From contig JAYWFU010000006.1 in assembly GCA_043778625.1 (NCBI GenBank), positions 1 to 9,793 of the forward strand: a stretch of DNA of 9,793 nt. Reading direction: 5' to 3'. This document shows, piece after piece, positions 1 to 7,510 of the stretch. This stretch comes from JACMRI01 sp043778625. Its GTDB lineage: Bacteria; Bacteroidota; Bacteroidia; UBA4408. Below the pieces are notes generated by a model. The model was given only the letters and a program-made list of their open reading frames with translations, searched no databases and was not told the origin of the DNA. The position numbers and the translations under genes were made by a program. Within the stretch, counting starts at the first letter, position 1. The number at the start of each line of letters is the position of its first letter.

Positions 1-139
1 AGCGAGGGGATATAGAAAAACAGAGAACTTTATTAATATGATTTATTTTCTTACCGCTAAACTAAAATTTGATTACCCACACCAAACGTCATAGACCCGT
101 TTTAAGTAATAATATATCATCGTTAATTTTTTAGAAATT
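1..139. other. Non-coding leader region
   Basis: This AT-rich stretch precedes the Fn3-like gene. I find no clear open frame, no good TAnnTTTG promoter element and no RNA gene. The promoter of the following gene must lie here or further upstream, but I cannot place it. Confidence 0.4.
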
Positions 140-757
140 ATGAATGCAAAATTCAAAGCAGCACTCCGCATGAGCGCTCTAACGCCTGAGGGCAAAGTTA
201 CCAAAGCCGAAACTATAGTAAGCTTTATACAACGTAACACTAACTATTTTCCAACAGCTAACTTGCCCATCCCTTTGGCATCGGTAAGCACTGCTATTAC
301 AACCCTGCACACGGCACTACTTGCAGTAGGCACAGGAACACCTGGTGCGTTAAGTAATATGCATGAAAAGGAACGAATAGTGGTATCGTTTTTTAACCTA
401 CTGCGTGCCTATGTAGAAATGGTAGCCAACAACACCCCCGACCCCAAAACCGTAATAGAAGCCGCAGGAATGGAGGTGCAAAAAACTGGTGGGCAAACCC
501 TAGTAAGCGAACTTACGCTAACAGCCCTAGGCAATGGCATAATGCAGGTAAGTGTACCACGCAATGTGGGCGAAGTATCGTTTATTTATCAATACAGTAC
601 TGATAGCGGCACCACGTGGCTTGAATTAGCCTATAGCAAATTAGCCACCGTAAGCCTTAGTGGGCAAATACCCGCTACAGTACTCCACTTTAGGTTTGCG
701 CCTGTGAGCAAAGTAAAAGGAGCATTTAGCCAAGCTAAAAGCGCTATTGTACTATAG
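140..757 (+). CDS. Small Fn3-like protein of a Bacteroidota-specific family, function unknown
   Basis: The product has 205 residues and no signal peptide or membrane segment. Two parts can be seen. Residues ~1-120 are mostly helical and contain the NMHEKE segment (~74-79), where the family I recall from other Bacteroidota has NMHAKE, followed by a helix ending in PKTVIEAAGM (~102-111). Residues ~125-205 look like one fibronectin type III-like beta-sandwich, with YQYSTDSGTTW, a Phe-Arg-Phe strand (HFRFAPVSK) and the terminal AIVL. Such proteins are often labelled Fn3 domain-containing; I know of no proven role. It stands alone on the + strand, followed 22 nt later by a perfect hairpin. The ATG at 140 is the first in frame and the N-terminus MNAKFKAALRMSALTPEGKV fits the family. 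Sure of the gene; the function is open. Confidence 0.85.
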   Translation: MNAKFKAALRMSALTPEGKVTKAETIVSFIQRNTNYFPTANLPIPLASVSTAITTLHTALLAVGTGTPGALSNMHEKERIVVSFFNLLRAYVEMVANNTPDPKTVIEAAGMEVQKTGGQTLVSELTLTALGNGIMQVSVPRNVGEVSFIYQYSTDSGTTWLELAYSKLATVSLSGQIPATVLHFRFAPVSKVKGAFSQAKSAIVL

Positions 758-779
758 CTAGTAAAACGTAATAACTTAC

Positions 780-823
780 AAAATAGCTCGCCTGTAACCT
801 AACGGTTACAGGCGAGCTATTTT
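780..823. terminator. Long perfect hairpin, probable bidirectional terminator
   Basis: Two perfectly complementary 20-nt arms (780-799 and 804-823) enclose a TAAC loop. The arms begin with AAAA and end with TTTT, so the structure reads as an A-stem-T terminator from either strand. It lies 22 nt after the stop of the Fn3-like gene and would end its transcript. No intact gene approaches from the right on the minus strand until the transglutaminase-like gene, whose transcript could also end here. The T tract is short, and an alternative is a REP-like repeat element. Confidence 0.75.
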
Positions 824-891
824 ATGCGTAAGGAAATTAAGATGCGCTTACTACAACTATTGTATACGCTGTTTTGTTTGCGATGGTTAAG

Positions 892-1150
892 CTTAACGAT
901 TGTTAGGATTAGTGTGTTGAAAATAAAGTAACTGCTCGCCAGCTAACTCACCTTTTCATACTATTTGGTGGTTAAAATTTAGCACGCTAAATTTTTTTAA
1001 ACATCTTGCGCAGTTGCTTGGCATTGGAGCTTTCGAGCAAGTCGGCATCAAATTCTCCTGTGTGTATTTGGGGTAAGTTTTTAATAAAAATGTCGGCCGC
1101 CTCCTCAATCATTTTGGTTTGCACGGCTACTCTAAACTTTTTTATGGTTA
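892..1150 (-). pseudogene. Decayed 3' fragment of a second dGTPase gene
   Basis: Read on the minus strand, 1151 to 993 encodes a peptide matching residues ~317-364 of the intact dGTPase at 3146-4534: FRVAVQTKMIEEAA is exact and DADLLESSNAKQLRK is also exact. From 1001 to 1140 I count 116 of 140 nt identical to 3451-3590. One extra T in a T run (992-998) shifts the frame and leads directly to a stop (987-989). With the frame restored, the match continues as LNFNH and then ELAGEQL, with a TGA between them. It then fades; 892-916 still shows short blocks (acgattg, ttaggat, agtgt) shared with 3244-3266, implying a deletion of about 110 nt. Residues before ~315 are absent, so the start and HD motif are missing. 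It begins 9 nt past the stop of the transglutaminase-like gene. Clearly non-functional as a dGTPase. Confidence 0.88.
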
Positions 1151-1159
1151 AATATAAAG

Positions 1160-3139
1160 CTATTTTACTTTTCGAGTAAATTTTTTTTGAACTTTTAAAA
1201 TTTGTCTTTTTTGTTTCTTGTAAATTTTGTTATTAGTCTTACATAAGTTAACTAATGATTTATGATACCTAGTAATATACAAGGTTCTTTTTTTAAATAA
1301 AATAGATTCAATACGGCTTTCATTTAAATATCCAAAGAGCTCAGTAACAGTTAACTTTTTTTGTTTCTTACAATCTCTTTTTATTTCAGTGAATTGTTTT
1401 CTCAGCGGAGTTAAATTGTTTTTATAGTTATTTAAAGTGTTATTAAACGCTTTAATATTAAGGTCGTACAGCGGTTTTAAAACTTCAATATTTGTTTTAA
1501 ATTTTTTAAGTTTTGTATATTCACTTGATATTGATTTATGGTATCTATAAAGTGTGTTATATTTTTTTTTGAGTGATTTTGTTAGATTTAAAAATGATTT
1601 ATAAATAAACATTCCGTTAGTGTCTATCAAGAGAGAATCGTTTTTAAATTTAAAACTAAGTAGCGTATCTTTAAGTTCACGTACTTTATAATCTAAATCG
1701 TCAGAGTAATTCATTCGGTAGTTCGTTACGTTATTTGTAATCTTCTCATTTGCTATAGTGCCGTAGGAGTACTTAACACGTTTCTTATGATACACTTCAT
1801 ATAATTTGTTCAATATATTATACTGTAAGGCTATGGCTGTGTTAGCTGATAGTAAAGAGTCTTTTAAAATGGCTATTCGTAACACAGCTTGTGCCGAATC
1901 AATACTTCTGTATTTTTTGAGCAATTGAGCTTTTTCAAAACTAGTATTTCGTTGTAAGTTTCTCGTGTTTTTTGTATTCAATTTTACTATTTTGATACAG
2001 TTTTTTTTGCCCCGCTTTGCAATTTTATTTCCTGTAGCTAGATGATTTAGAGAGTTATTGGTTGACACCATTAATCTTTTATTTTGACTTCGGAAAATCG
2101 TATTCTTTTTTAAATTATTAATTTTCAATTCTGCTTTTTGTTGGTTCAAATACACAATAGCACTATCAAAATTTAATAGTGAATTAGATAATTTACCTGC
2201 AATACTGTCGCATACTTTTACTACCGCAATTGAATCTTTCGTCGTAAAATCAAAATCATTATATAGTTCGTTAGCTTGCGTAGCAAATCTAATCGCTAAA
2301 GGGTAATGATTTTTAATATTATATTTATTTACTATAGGACCAGTATAAATATCTTTTTCAACTTGTGTCATTTTTGCAACACGTAGTCTTTCATAATTAT
2401 ATTCTACAAATATGGACGACACATCATTTTCATTTTTTTTACCTAAAAAAAAAGCGCTATCTTTTTCAACAGTGCTTACGCTTTTTTCATCTTCATTTAA
2501 TTGCCAAATAGGGTTTGAAGGTATATGATTTATAATAAATTTCTCCCCGCTTTTGCAGTAATAATAAGTAGTTGGACGAAAAATAAATTTTGATTTAAAT
2601 TTTACGTTGTCTCTCTTTCCTTTTGATATGAAATAAATCACATAGCCATACGCTGTGCGACGATAGGGGTTAATATAGCCCGCATCCCAACAAGCATCTA
2701 TCAGTTTCCATTCGCCATTAATATATACTGCGTTCCATGAATGGTCATCAAAATAAAATTTATCGTTAAGGTCAGTGTGCATATTTTTTGAATAGCCTAC
2801 CACTTCTGTGGAAACAATTCCAGCCTGTTTACACAATTCATTAAGCAAGTCGCTATAGCCTGTACAAACGGCTTTTCTTCGCCATAATATTCGTTTTACT
2901 CTTACCTTCTTGTAATTAAACGTGTTCATTTTTTTAACATCATATTTTATATGATGGGTTATCCAACAATGTATCGCATAAACTTTTGCGCTATCGTTGC
3001 CTAATTTTTGTGTAAGACTGCGAGATAATGTTTTAACGTTTAATGTTTTAAAATAAGGGATATGATTATTACACACCCCTTTTTGAGCATATGTTGATAT
3101 GCTAATAACAATTAACAGGGTAAATAATATTCCTTTCAT
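1160..3139 (-). CDS. Secreted transglutaminase-like (Cys-His-Asp) protein with long Lys/Asn-rich helical tail
   Basis: The product has 659 residues. Residues 1-19 form a signal peptide (hydrophobic ILFTLLIVISI, then a cut after TYAQ), so the protein should reach the periplasm or cell surface. Residues ~50-155 carry a transglutaminase/protease core: Cys92 in AVCTGYSDLLNELC, His133 in DDHSWNAVYINGEW and Asp148 in KLIDACWDAG, the expected triad order. A short region with the SNPIWQL segment (~208-214) follows, as in related Bacteroidota proteins. Residues ~220-659 are lysine- and asparagine-rich, probably helical or coiled, with no domain I recognise. Bacterial members may cleave or cross-link proteins or cell-wall peptides; the substrate here is unknown. 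The start is 6 nt behind the dgt stop, suggesting co-transcription. Base composition is visibly more AT-rich than in the neighbours, and a dgt remnant lies just past its stop, both pointing to acquisition. Confidence 0.85.
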   Translation of the reverse strand: MKGILFTLLIVISISTYAQKGVCNNHIPYFKTLNVKTLSRSLTQKLGNDSAKVYAIHCWITHHIKYDVKKMNTFNYKKVRVKRILWRRKAVCTGYSDLLNELCKQAGIVSTEVVGYSKNMHTDLNDKFYFDDHSWNAVYINGEWKLIDACWDAGYINPYRRTAYGYVIYFISKGKRDNVKFKSKFIFRPTTYYYCKSGEKFIINHIPSNPIWQLNEDEKSVSTVEKDSAFFLGKKNENDVSSIFVEYNYERLRVAKMTQVEKDIYTGPIVNKYNIKNHYPLAIRFATQANELYNDFDFTTKDSIAVVKVCDSIAGKLSNSLLNFDSAIVYLNQQKAELKINNLKKNTIFRSQNKRLMVSTNNSLNHLATGNKIAKRGKKNCIKIVKLNTKNTRNLQRNTSFEKAQLLKKYRSIDSAQAVLRIAILKDSLLSANTAIALQYNILNKLYEVYHKKRVKYSYGTIANEKITNNVTNYRMNYSDDLDYKVRELKDTLLSFKFKNDSLLIDTNGMFIYKSFLNLTKSLKKKYNTLYRYHKSISSEYTKLKKFKTNIEVLKPLYDLNIKAFNNTLNNYKNNLTPLRKQFTEIKRDCKKQKKLTVTELFGYLNESRIESILFKKRTLYITRYHKSLVNLCKTNNKIYKKQKRQILKVQKKFTRKVK

Positions 3140-3145
3140 AACACT

Positions 3146-4534
3146 TTACTTTACCACCTGCCCGCTTAATTCTTGGTATAGGCTTAGGGCGTAGGTATCG
3201 GTCATGCTGCTAATAAAATCGGTTACGAGCTGTAAGTCGTTGTACGATTGGTTAGGATAGGTAGTGTAATTATTGCGCACATAGGTGTAGTTGCTCGAGA
3301 TTAATTGGCACAGTTTACTTTCTTTTTTGCCCTTGGGCCAAATAATGGCTTTAGTAAATGCCTCTAACAAAAAATGGAGCAATTGCTCGCCCGCTAACTC
3401 GCGTTTTAATACACTTGGATGGTTAAAATTAAGTATACTTAATTTTTTAAATATCTTACGTAGTTGCTTGGCATTAGAGCTTTCAAGCAGGTCGGCATCA
3501 AATGCGCCTGTATGTATGTTGTTTAAATTAGCCATAAAAGTGGTGGCCGCCTCTTCAATCATTTTGGTTTGCACGGCTACCCTAAACTCTTGTATTATTA
3601 GTTGTATTTTGTTAGGGAAATCGTTGGGTAAACTTGCACTAATAGTAGTAAATGTTTCAATTAAATAAGCGCAATTATCGTTTTGCAAGTACTCGTTAAG
3701 TATTGTTAACAGTACATCTTGTGTAATAATTCCTTTTTTGCAACCATCCTCAATATCAGCAATACAGTAGGCAATATCATCAGCAGCTTCTAACAAAAAT
3801 GTGAGCGGATGCCTATTGTTACCCAATTGTAAGGCAGTATTTATTGCTTCAAAATCGGTGCTTTCTGATTGAAAGTAACCAAATTTTTTGTAGCTCAACG
3901 TTTTGTCTTTTCTGTTGCCTTGTGTTGAACTACGAGGATATTTAATAATGCTGGCAAGCACTGGGTAAGTAAGGTTGTAGCTATATTGGTCTTTGCTTAA
4001 ATTTAGCTTGCGCAATATACGTAAGCCTTGCACGTTACCATCAAAATTGGTAAAATCGGCTAGTTCCTCAGCAGTCCATTTTTCGCCAAAATAAGTGTCG
4101 GCTTCAGCGTTGTAGTTAGCTTTAAAAAACTTACTAAAATATTGCTGTATTACCTCCTCGCCAAAATGCCCAAATGGCGGATTGCCTATATCGTGCACCA
4201 AACCTGCCGTGGCAAGCAACGAGGGTATTTGCCCCTTGAGTTGTGGAGCTAGTACACCCTGTTCAATTAGTTTTTTTTCAACACTTAATCCTAAGCCTCG
4301 TGCAAAATTACTTACCTCTAACGAGTGGGTTAAACGCGTGCGTATAAAATCGTTTTTTTCTAACGGAAATACCTGTGCCTTGTCTTGCAACCTACGAAAT
4401 GGTGCCGAAGATATTATGCGTGCATAATCGCTATCAAACGCATTGCGTGCGTCCAGGTGGTGTTGCTCTTGCGCCTTGGCCGAACTACGAAAACGCAGTG
4501 GCTGTAGCAAGGTAGTCCATTGTGTGGTAGGCAT
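3146..4534 (-). CDS. dgt: Deoxyguanosinetriphosphate triphosphohydrolase (dGTPase, HD superfamily)
   Basis: The 462-residue product is a cytoplasmic metal-dependent phosphohydrolase that splits dGTP (often other dNTPs too) into deoxynucleoside and triphosphate, helping to set dNTP pools. The HD-domain signature is complete: RRLQDKAQVFPLEKND (47-62), then RLTHSLEV with His70, LVHDIGNPPFGHFGEE with His114-Asp115 and His123, and AADDIAYCIADIEDG with Asp252/Asp253. Length is normal for the family. The C-terminal third (from ~317) is the part duplicated as a broken copy at 892-1150, so this 3' end may have been replaced by incoming DNA. The transglutaminase-like gene follows 6 nt after its stop. 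The start MPTTQWTTLLQP lies in a usual position for the family. Upstream, CAATAGTA at 4569-4576 (TACTATTG on the coding strand) is a one-mismatch promoter element, too weak to call. Confidence 0.95.
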   Translation of the reverse strand: MPTTQWTTLLQPLRFRSSAKAQEQHHLDARNAFDSDYARIISSAPFRRLQDKAQVFPLEKNDFIRTRLTHSLEVSNFARGLGLSVEKKLIEQGVLAPQLKGQIPSLLATAGLVHDIGNPPFGHFGEEVIQQYFSKFFKANYNAEADTYFGEKWTAEELADFTNFDGNVQGLRILRKLNLSKDQYSYNLTYPVLASIIKYPRSSTQGNRKDKTLSYKKFGYFQSESTDFEAINTALQLGNNRHPLTFLLEAADDIAYCIADIEDGCKKGIITQDVLLTILNEYLQNDNCAYLIETFTTISASLPNDFPNKIQLIIQEFRVAVQTKMIEEAATTFMANLNNIHTGAFDADLLESSNAKQLRKIFKKLSILNFNHPSVLKRELAGEQLLHFLLEAFTKAIIWPKGKKESKLCQLISSNYTYVRNNYTTYPNQSYNDLQLVTDFISSMTDTYALSLYQELSGQVVK

Positions 4535-4682
4535 TATTAATAATAATTTAACGTTGTTATAATTATTACAATAGTACTGTTATTTTTGTTGTAAAAAGTT
4601 AGTTGAATTAACAGATGTAGTGATTTTGTATAGTAGCTTAGTAACAAATAAATAACTAAAACACACAACTGCACAACTGCAT

Positions 4683-4832
4683 CGCTAGTCCTAGCGTTAG
4701 ATATCCGTTAAGTTTAGACTAGTGCGAGCATGTTGCTCGTATTCATTAAAAAATAGAAACTAATTATAGTGAGTAATGATAATAAACAAGAAAATAAGGT
4801 TTGGTACAATGATAGCGGACACGAGCTGCAAG
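4683..4832. repeat. 150-bp palindrome-rich repeat, copy 1
   Basis: It matches copy 2 (4865-5014) at 146 of 150 positions, shifted by 182 nt. It contains the small inverted repeats CGCTAG-tc-CTAGCG at the left end and CGAGCA-tgt-TGCTCG near 4722-4736, and it ends in ACGAGCTGCAAG, where the match stops. Past this point it lacks the AGCTCGCG arm that completes the right-end hairpin in copy 2, so this copy seems truncated on the right. It carries no coding capacity. It resembles REP/RAYT-type or MITE-like non-autonomous elements, but I do not recognise the exact family. Confidence 0.85.
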
Positions 4833-4864
4833 TCACAAGCGTTCGAAACATGCATTTTTTCCAC

Positions 4865-5014
4865 CGCTAGTCCTAGCGTTAGTTATCCGTTAAGTTTAGG
4901 CTAGTGCGAGCATGTTGCTCGTATTCATTAAAAAATAAAAACTAATTATAGTGAGTAATGATAATAAACAAGAAAATAAGGTTTGGTACAATGGTAGCGG
5001 ACACGAGCTGCAAG
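4865..5014. repeat. 150-bp palindrome-rich repeat, copy 2
   Basis: This copy is 97% identical to 4683-4832. At its right edge the sequence continues to about 5023 as CGAGCT-gca-AGCTCG followed by CGCC, a hairpin missing from copy 1. The hairpin regions at the two ends (about 4902-4930 and 4994-5025) are imperfect inverted copies of each other, about 21 of 30 positions by eye, which gives the unit a MITE-like or REP-doublet-like form. It lies 45 nt past the stop of the surface-protein gene, so its hairpins may also end that transcript. Confidence 0.85.
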
Positions 5015-5058
5015 CTCGCGCCAGCAGGAGGATAGGGTTACTTAACCTAACATAATTT

Positions 5059-7080
5059 TTAATCGCCAATGCGTACAAAGGTAAATGAAGAGCAGCCGCC
5101 AGTACTGATTCCCGAATCACTAAGAGTACCCCCATTATTATGAGATACTCTACCTCTCACGTTAGCTGTAGCTGTGGTAACTTTCATTACAAACGGAGTA
5201 GAGGTATATGGCTTGTTATCCACGTAATCCCAAACAAATGCATTAGGAACATATACATTGCCTGCACTAGCCTCTGCGCTAGCAACTAAAAAATAATTAA
5301 CAGAGGGTGCAACAGGCATACAATTATAGTAAGTTACTAAATATGTGCCTTTATTTAAAGTAGTATAGTTAGTATACACTATAGGCACATTTGAGCCTGA
5401 CAGTACTGGCAGCTGAACATCAATAACATCGCTAGCTGGTATTGCCCAACTACCTTTGCCCGTAGCATCGCTTGTCAATTTTTTACCTAAGCCCTCAGTA
5501 CCATCTACTATGCGTACACTACCAGCTATGTGTAATTTTTCCGTTGGGGTAACTACATTAATACCTAAATTTCCACTAGGAGTAATATCAATTAATTCGG
5601 CACTATTATATGAAAACACGAAATTATTGTTAGCCCCGCCACCATAAGTTTGCCCGCGTTTTACTAAGTCCCAGTAATCAGTTTGATTTTCGGCAGTAAA
5701 GCGTAGGGCGTGGTGGTTGTTTGAGCTAGAGTGTAAATGTAGTGTTGTGCCAGGTGCGGTTGTACCAATACCTACTTTGCCGTCTCCTCTTATTACCATT
5801 GCCGTTTTAGAGGTTCCTGCCATGTCGGTGTTTACAAATGCCATTCCTCCATCGGCTGCGCCTAGGTCGTTTGCATCTGTTTTTTCAAAAACTAATGCGT
5901 CTATTACTGGTCCGAAAAAATTAACGTCGTATTTTAATCTAAACGCATCGCTAAGTGGTACACCAGTAACAGCAGGGTCGGTGTATATTAGTGTACTTAT
6001 TGGGTTAGCTATTGTAGGTTCTAATAATTTTACGGGGCCTACAATATCCACCAATGCTCCAGCGTTGGGTATAGCAATACCAATGCCTATTTGTCCGTTG
6101 CTTAATATGCGCATTTTTTCTATGCTATTTGTTCTAACTACTAAATCCTGCGCATCGGTAGTGCCTACAAAGTTAGTAGCAGGCGTAGTGCCACTATTAC
6201 CTGTAAGCCCCCAAAATAGTGCATTAGCGGCATTAGGTGTTGTTTGGTTTATAACATCGCCACTTGCATTAGTACCTAACACTCCTGCACTTGGTAGGTT
6301 AGTAAAGCGTAGGCCTGAGCCTGTACCTGTTATTTCTAATTTATTATTCGGTGCAGTTGTACCAATACCTACGTTGCCAGTGCTTAATACGCGTAATGCA
6401 GGCGATGCGCCAATAACACTTAAATCAATACCTCCAGGGTTAGGCACCATAGCTTCGTTATTAGTAGCTCCAAAAAGCCCTATTGTAGCTCCGTTTACAG
6501 TAGAACCTGATTGAGGACCTAAAAATAAATAATCAGTGTTATTAGTATAAATTAATGCACTGTTGGTTGGGCTAAAAGCATTAGTTGATAATATTTTACC
6601 TGTAACTTGTAACTTTTCGGTTGGTGCGGTTGTACCAATCCCTATATTACCATTACTGTTAAGTATGCGCATATTTTCAACGCTATTTGTTTTAAATACT
6701 AAATCTTGCGCATCGGTAGTACCTACAAAGTTAGTAGCGGAGTTAGTACCTGCGTTGCCTGTAAGCATCCAAGCATCGCCGCCACCTATGGTTGCCCACT
6801 TAGCGCCATCGTAGTAATAGTAGCCTGGTTTTACGTTATTGGGCGCAATGCCTGCCGTGGCAGTGTTGTACACCATAACACTGGTTTGTGGCGCAGGTAC
6901 GGTGGTAACGTCTAACGTAGAGGTTAGTGGCAGGCGTGGTATTAACAGGCCTTTGTTAGTAGAAGCAATATCTAATATGGCACTAGGATGTGGTGTGGTA
7001 TTGTTAATACCTACGTTTTGCGCTGTAGCAACCGTAGTTATAGCGCATAATGTTAATGTGGATAGTAAATTAAATTTCAT
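5059..7080 (-). CDS. Secreted tail-fibre-like repeat protein with GxxGIGTTAP repeats
   Basis: The product has 673 residues. Residues 1-20 are a signal peptide, cut before QNVGINNTTPHPSAILDIAS, the opening typical of a large Bacteroidota surface-protein group; the segment to ~100 includes GLLIPRLPLT and GYYYYDGAKWATIGG. Repeats of GNxGIGTTAPxxKLxVxG type then sit at ~144-161, 235-252, 329-350 (variant), 434-450 and 503-520 (variant). Two longer blocks are near copies: 104-148 and 290-334 share ATNFVGTTDAQDLV. GLGKKLTSDATGKGSWA (~530-546) leads to a C-terminal beta-rich head (~550-673) with no clear family. The repeats resemble those of trimeric tail-fibre-like proteins, so a fibrous cell-surface role is inferred. 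I see neither an S74 endosialidase chaperone domain nor a type IX sorting tail. It is a single gene, divergent from the kinase. Confidence 0.85.
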   Translation of the reverse strand: MKFNLLSTLTLCAITTVATAQNVGINNTTPHPSAILDIASTNKGLLIPRLPLTSTLDVTTVPAPQTSVMVYNTATAGIAPNNVKPGYYYYDGAKWATIGGGDAWMLTGNAGTNSATNFVGTTDAQDLVFKTNSVENMRILNSNGNIGIGTTAPTEKLQVTGKILSTNAFSPTNSALIYTNNTDYLFLGPQSGSTVNGATIGLFGATNNEAMVPNPGGIDLSVIGASPALRVLSTGNVGIGTTAPNNKLEITGTGSGLRFTNLPSAGVLGTNASGDVINQTTPNAANALFWGLTGNSGTTPATNFVGTTDAQDLVVRTNSIEKMRILSNGQIGIGIAIPNAGALVDIVGPVKLLEPTIANPISTLIYTDPAVTGVPLSDAFRLKYDVNFFGPVIDALVFEKTDANDLGAADGGMAFVNTDMAGTSKTAMVIRGDGKVGIGTTAPGTTLHLHSSSNNHHALRFTAENQTDYWDLVKRGQTYGGGANNNFVFSYNSAELIDITPSGNLGINVVTPTEKLHIAGSVRIVDGTEGLGKKLTSDATGKGSWAIPASDVIDVQLPVLSGSNVPIVYTNYTTLNKGTYLVTYYNCMPVAPSVNYFLVASAEASAGNVYVPNAFVWDYVDNKPYTSTPFVMKVTTATANVRGRVSHNNGGTLSDSGISTGGCSSFTFVRIGD
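6085..6770 (-). repeat. Internal DNA repeat within the surface-protein gene
   Basis: The stretch 6102-6210 recurs, shifted by 558 nt, at about 6660-6768. It includes near-identical blocks around the shared segments cgcatcggtagt and cctacaaagttagtagc. These encode the two ATNFVGTTDAQDLV blocks of the protein. The similarity at DNA level, beyond protein level, suggests duplication or gene conversion inside the gene, which could change repeat number. Confidence 0.7.
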
Positions 7081-7210
7081 AATGTAAGGGAGTATAAATT
7101 TAAATAGTTAAAACTTAATTTAAAAACAGTTGGTTAACTACTGTTATAATTAATTATGTTGCTAAAATACATAATTAAACTTAGGATAACTAAAAAAAAT
7201 GTATTGTATT

Positions 7211-7276
7211 GCCTTGGTTCGTGGGGACACGAACCAAAACAGTAATTAATTGTTTCGTGGGGACACGAACCAAGGC
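7211..7276. repeat. REP doublet (REPIN-like palindrome), copy 1
   Basis: Two hairpins face each other. The first has perfect 10-bp arms TTGGTTCGTG (7214-7223) and CACGAACCAA (7228-7237) around a GGGA loop. The second, at about 7250-7273, has the same TTCGTG-GGGA-CACGAA core. The ends of the whole 66-bp unit form a perfect 13-bp inverted repeat. The spacer contains ATTAATTGTTT, shared with the copy at 8411-8472. Two inverted REPs with a spacer is the layout of a REPIN, normally moved by a RAYT transposase encoded elsewhere. Confidence 0.8.
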
Positions 7277-7502
7277 AGTAGCTTATTATAAAATAGCGCA
7301 ATTGTTTTATAAAACCCACCCCTCCCAACGGCGAAGCCTTCACGAAATAAAATACTAAAATAAACCTGAGTAACACAAGAGGGGGAATTCGTGGCGTGAT
7401 TATAAAATTGGATTAAAATATATTGGGTAATAGTATTATCTAAAAAATACTTGGTGTTTGAACGAAAAACGAACACTAAAAATTTAGTTACTCCGTTTTT
7501 AT

Positions 7503-7510
7503 TATCTTTG
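7503..7510 (+). promoter_or_regulatory. Probable -7 promoter element (TATCTTTG) of the kinase gene
   Basis: TATCTTTG is an exact match to the Bacteroidota TAnnTTTG element. It lies 33 nt before the ATG at 7544, giving a leader of roughly 25-30 nt. The -33 part is weak; TTAG around 7485 is the nearest candidate. Its position decides the start: the in-frame ATG at 7451 lies upstream of it. Confidence 0.65.

Larger units (their letters stand above)
4535..5058. other. Non-coding region with paired repeat elements
   Basis: This 524-bp gap lies between the 5' end of dgt and the 3' end of the large surface-protein gene. It holds the dgt leader (4535 to about 4680, AT-rich, no exact promoter match) and then two 150-bp direct repeats. 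No credible gene was seen; a minus-strand open frame across 4896-5135 runs through the second repeat and the end of the surface-protein gene and has no protein-like features. Confidence 0.7.

Noticed and set aside
892..1150. Assembly error as source of the second dgt fragment
   Set aside because: About 17% divergence, mostly silent changes, plus a frameshift and stop, cannot come from misassembly of the same gene.
3291..3668. 125-codon open frame on the + strand
   Set aside because: It is antisense to the conserved dgt coding sequence and has no recognisable protein features.
4896..5135. 79-codon open frame on the minus strand
   Set aside because: It spans the end of the surface-protein gene in another frame and then the second 150-bp repeat; not protein-like.
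5717..6514. 265-codon open frame on the + strand
   Set aside because: It is antisense to the repeat-rich surface-protein gene; its VVPIPTLP repeats are simply the reverse reading of the GIGTTAP repeats.
7211..7276. Possible CRISPR repeats
   Set aside because: There are only two inverted hairpins with a conserved spacer, no regular array of direct repeats and no cas genes.
7134..7476. Two overlapping minus-strand open frames of about 80 codons
   Set aside because: Both run through the REP doublet; repeated peptides such as SCPHE come from the palindromes.
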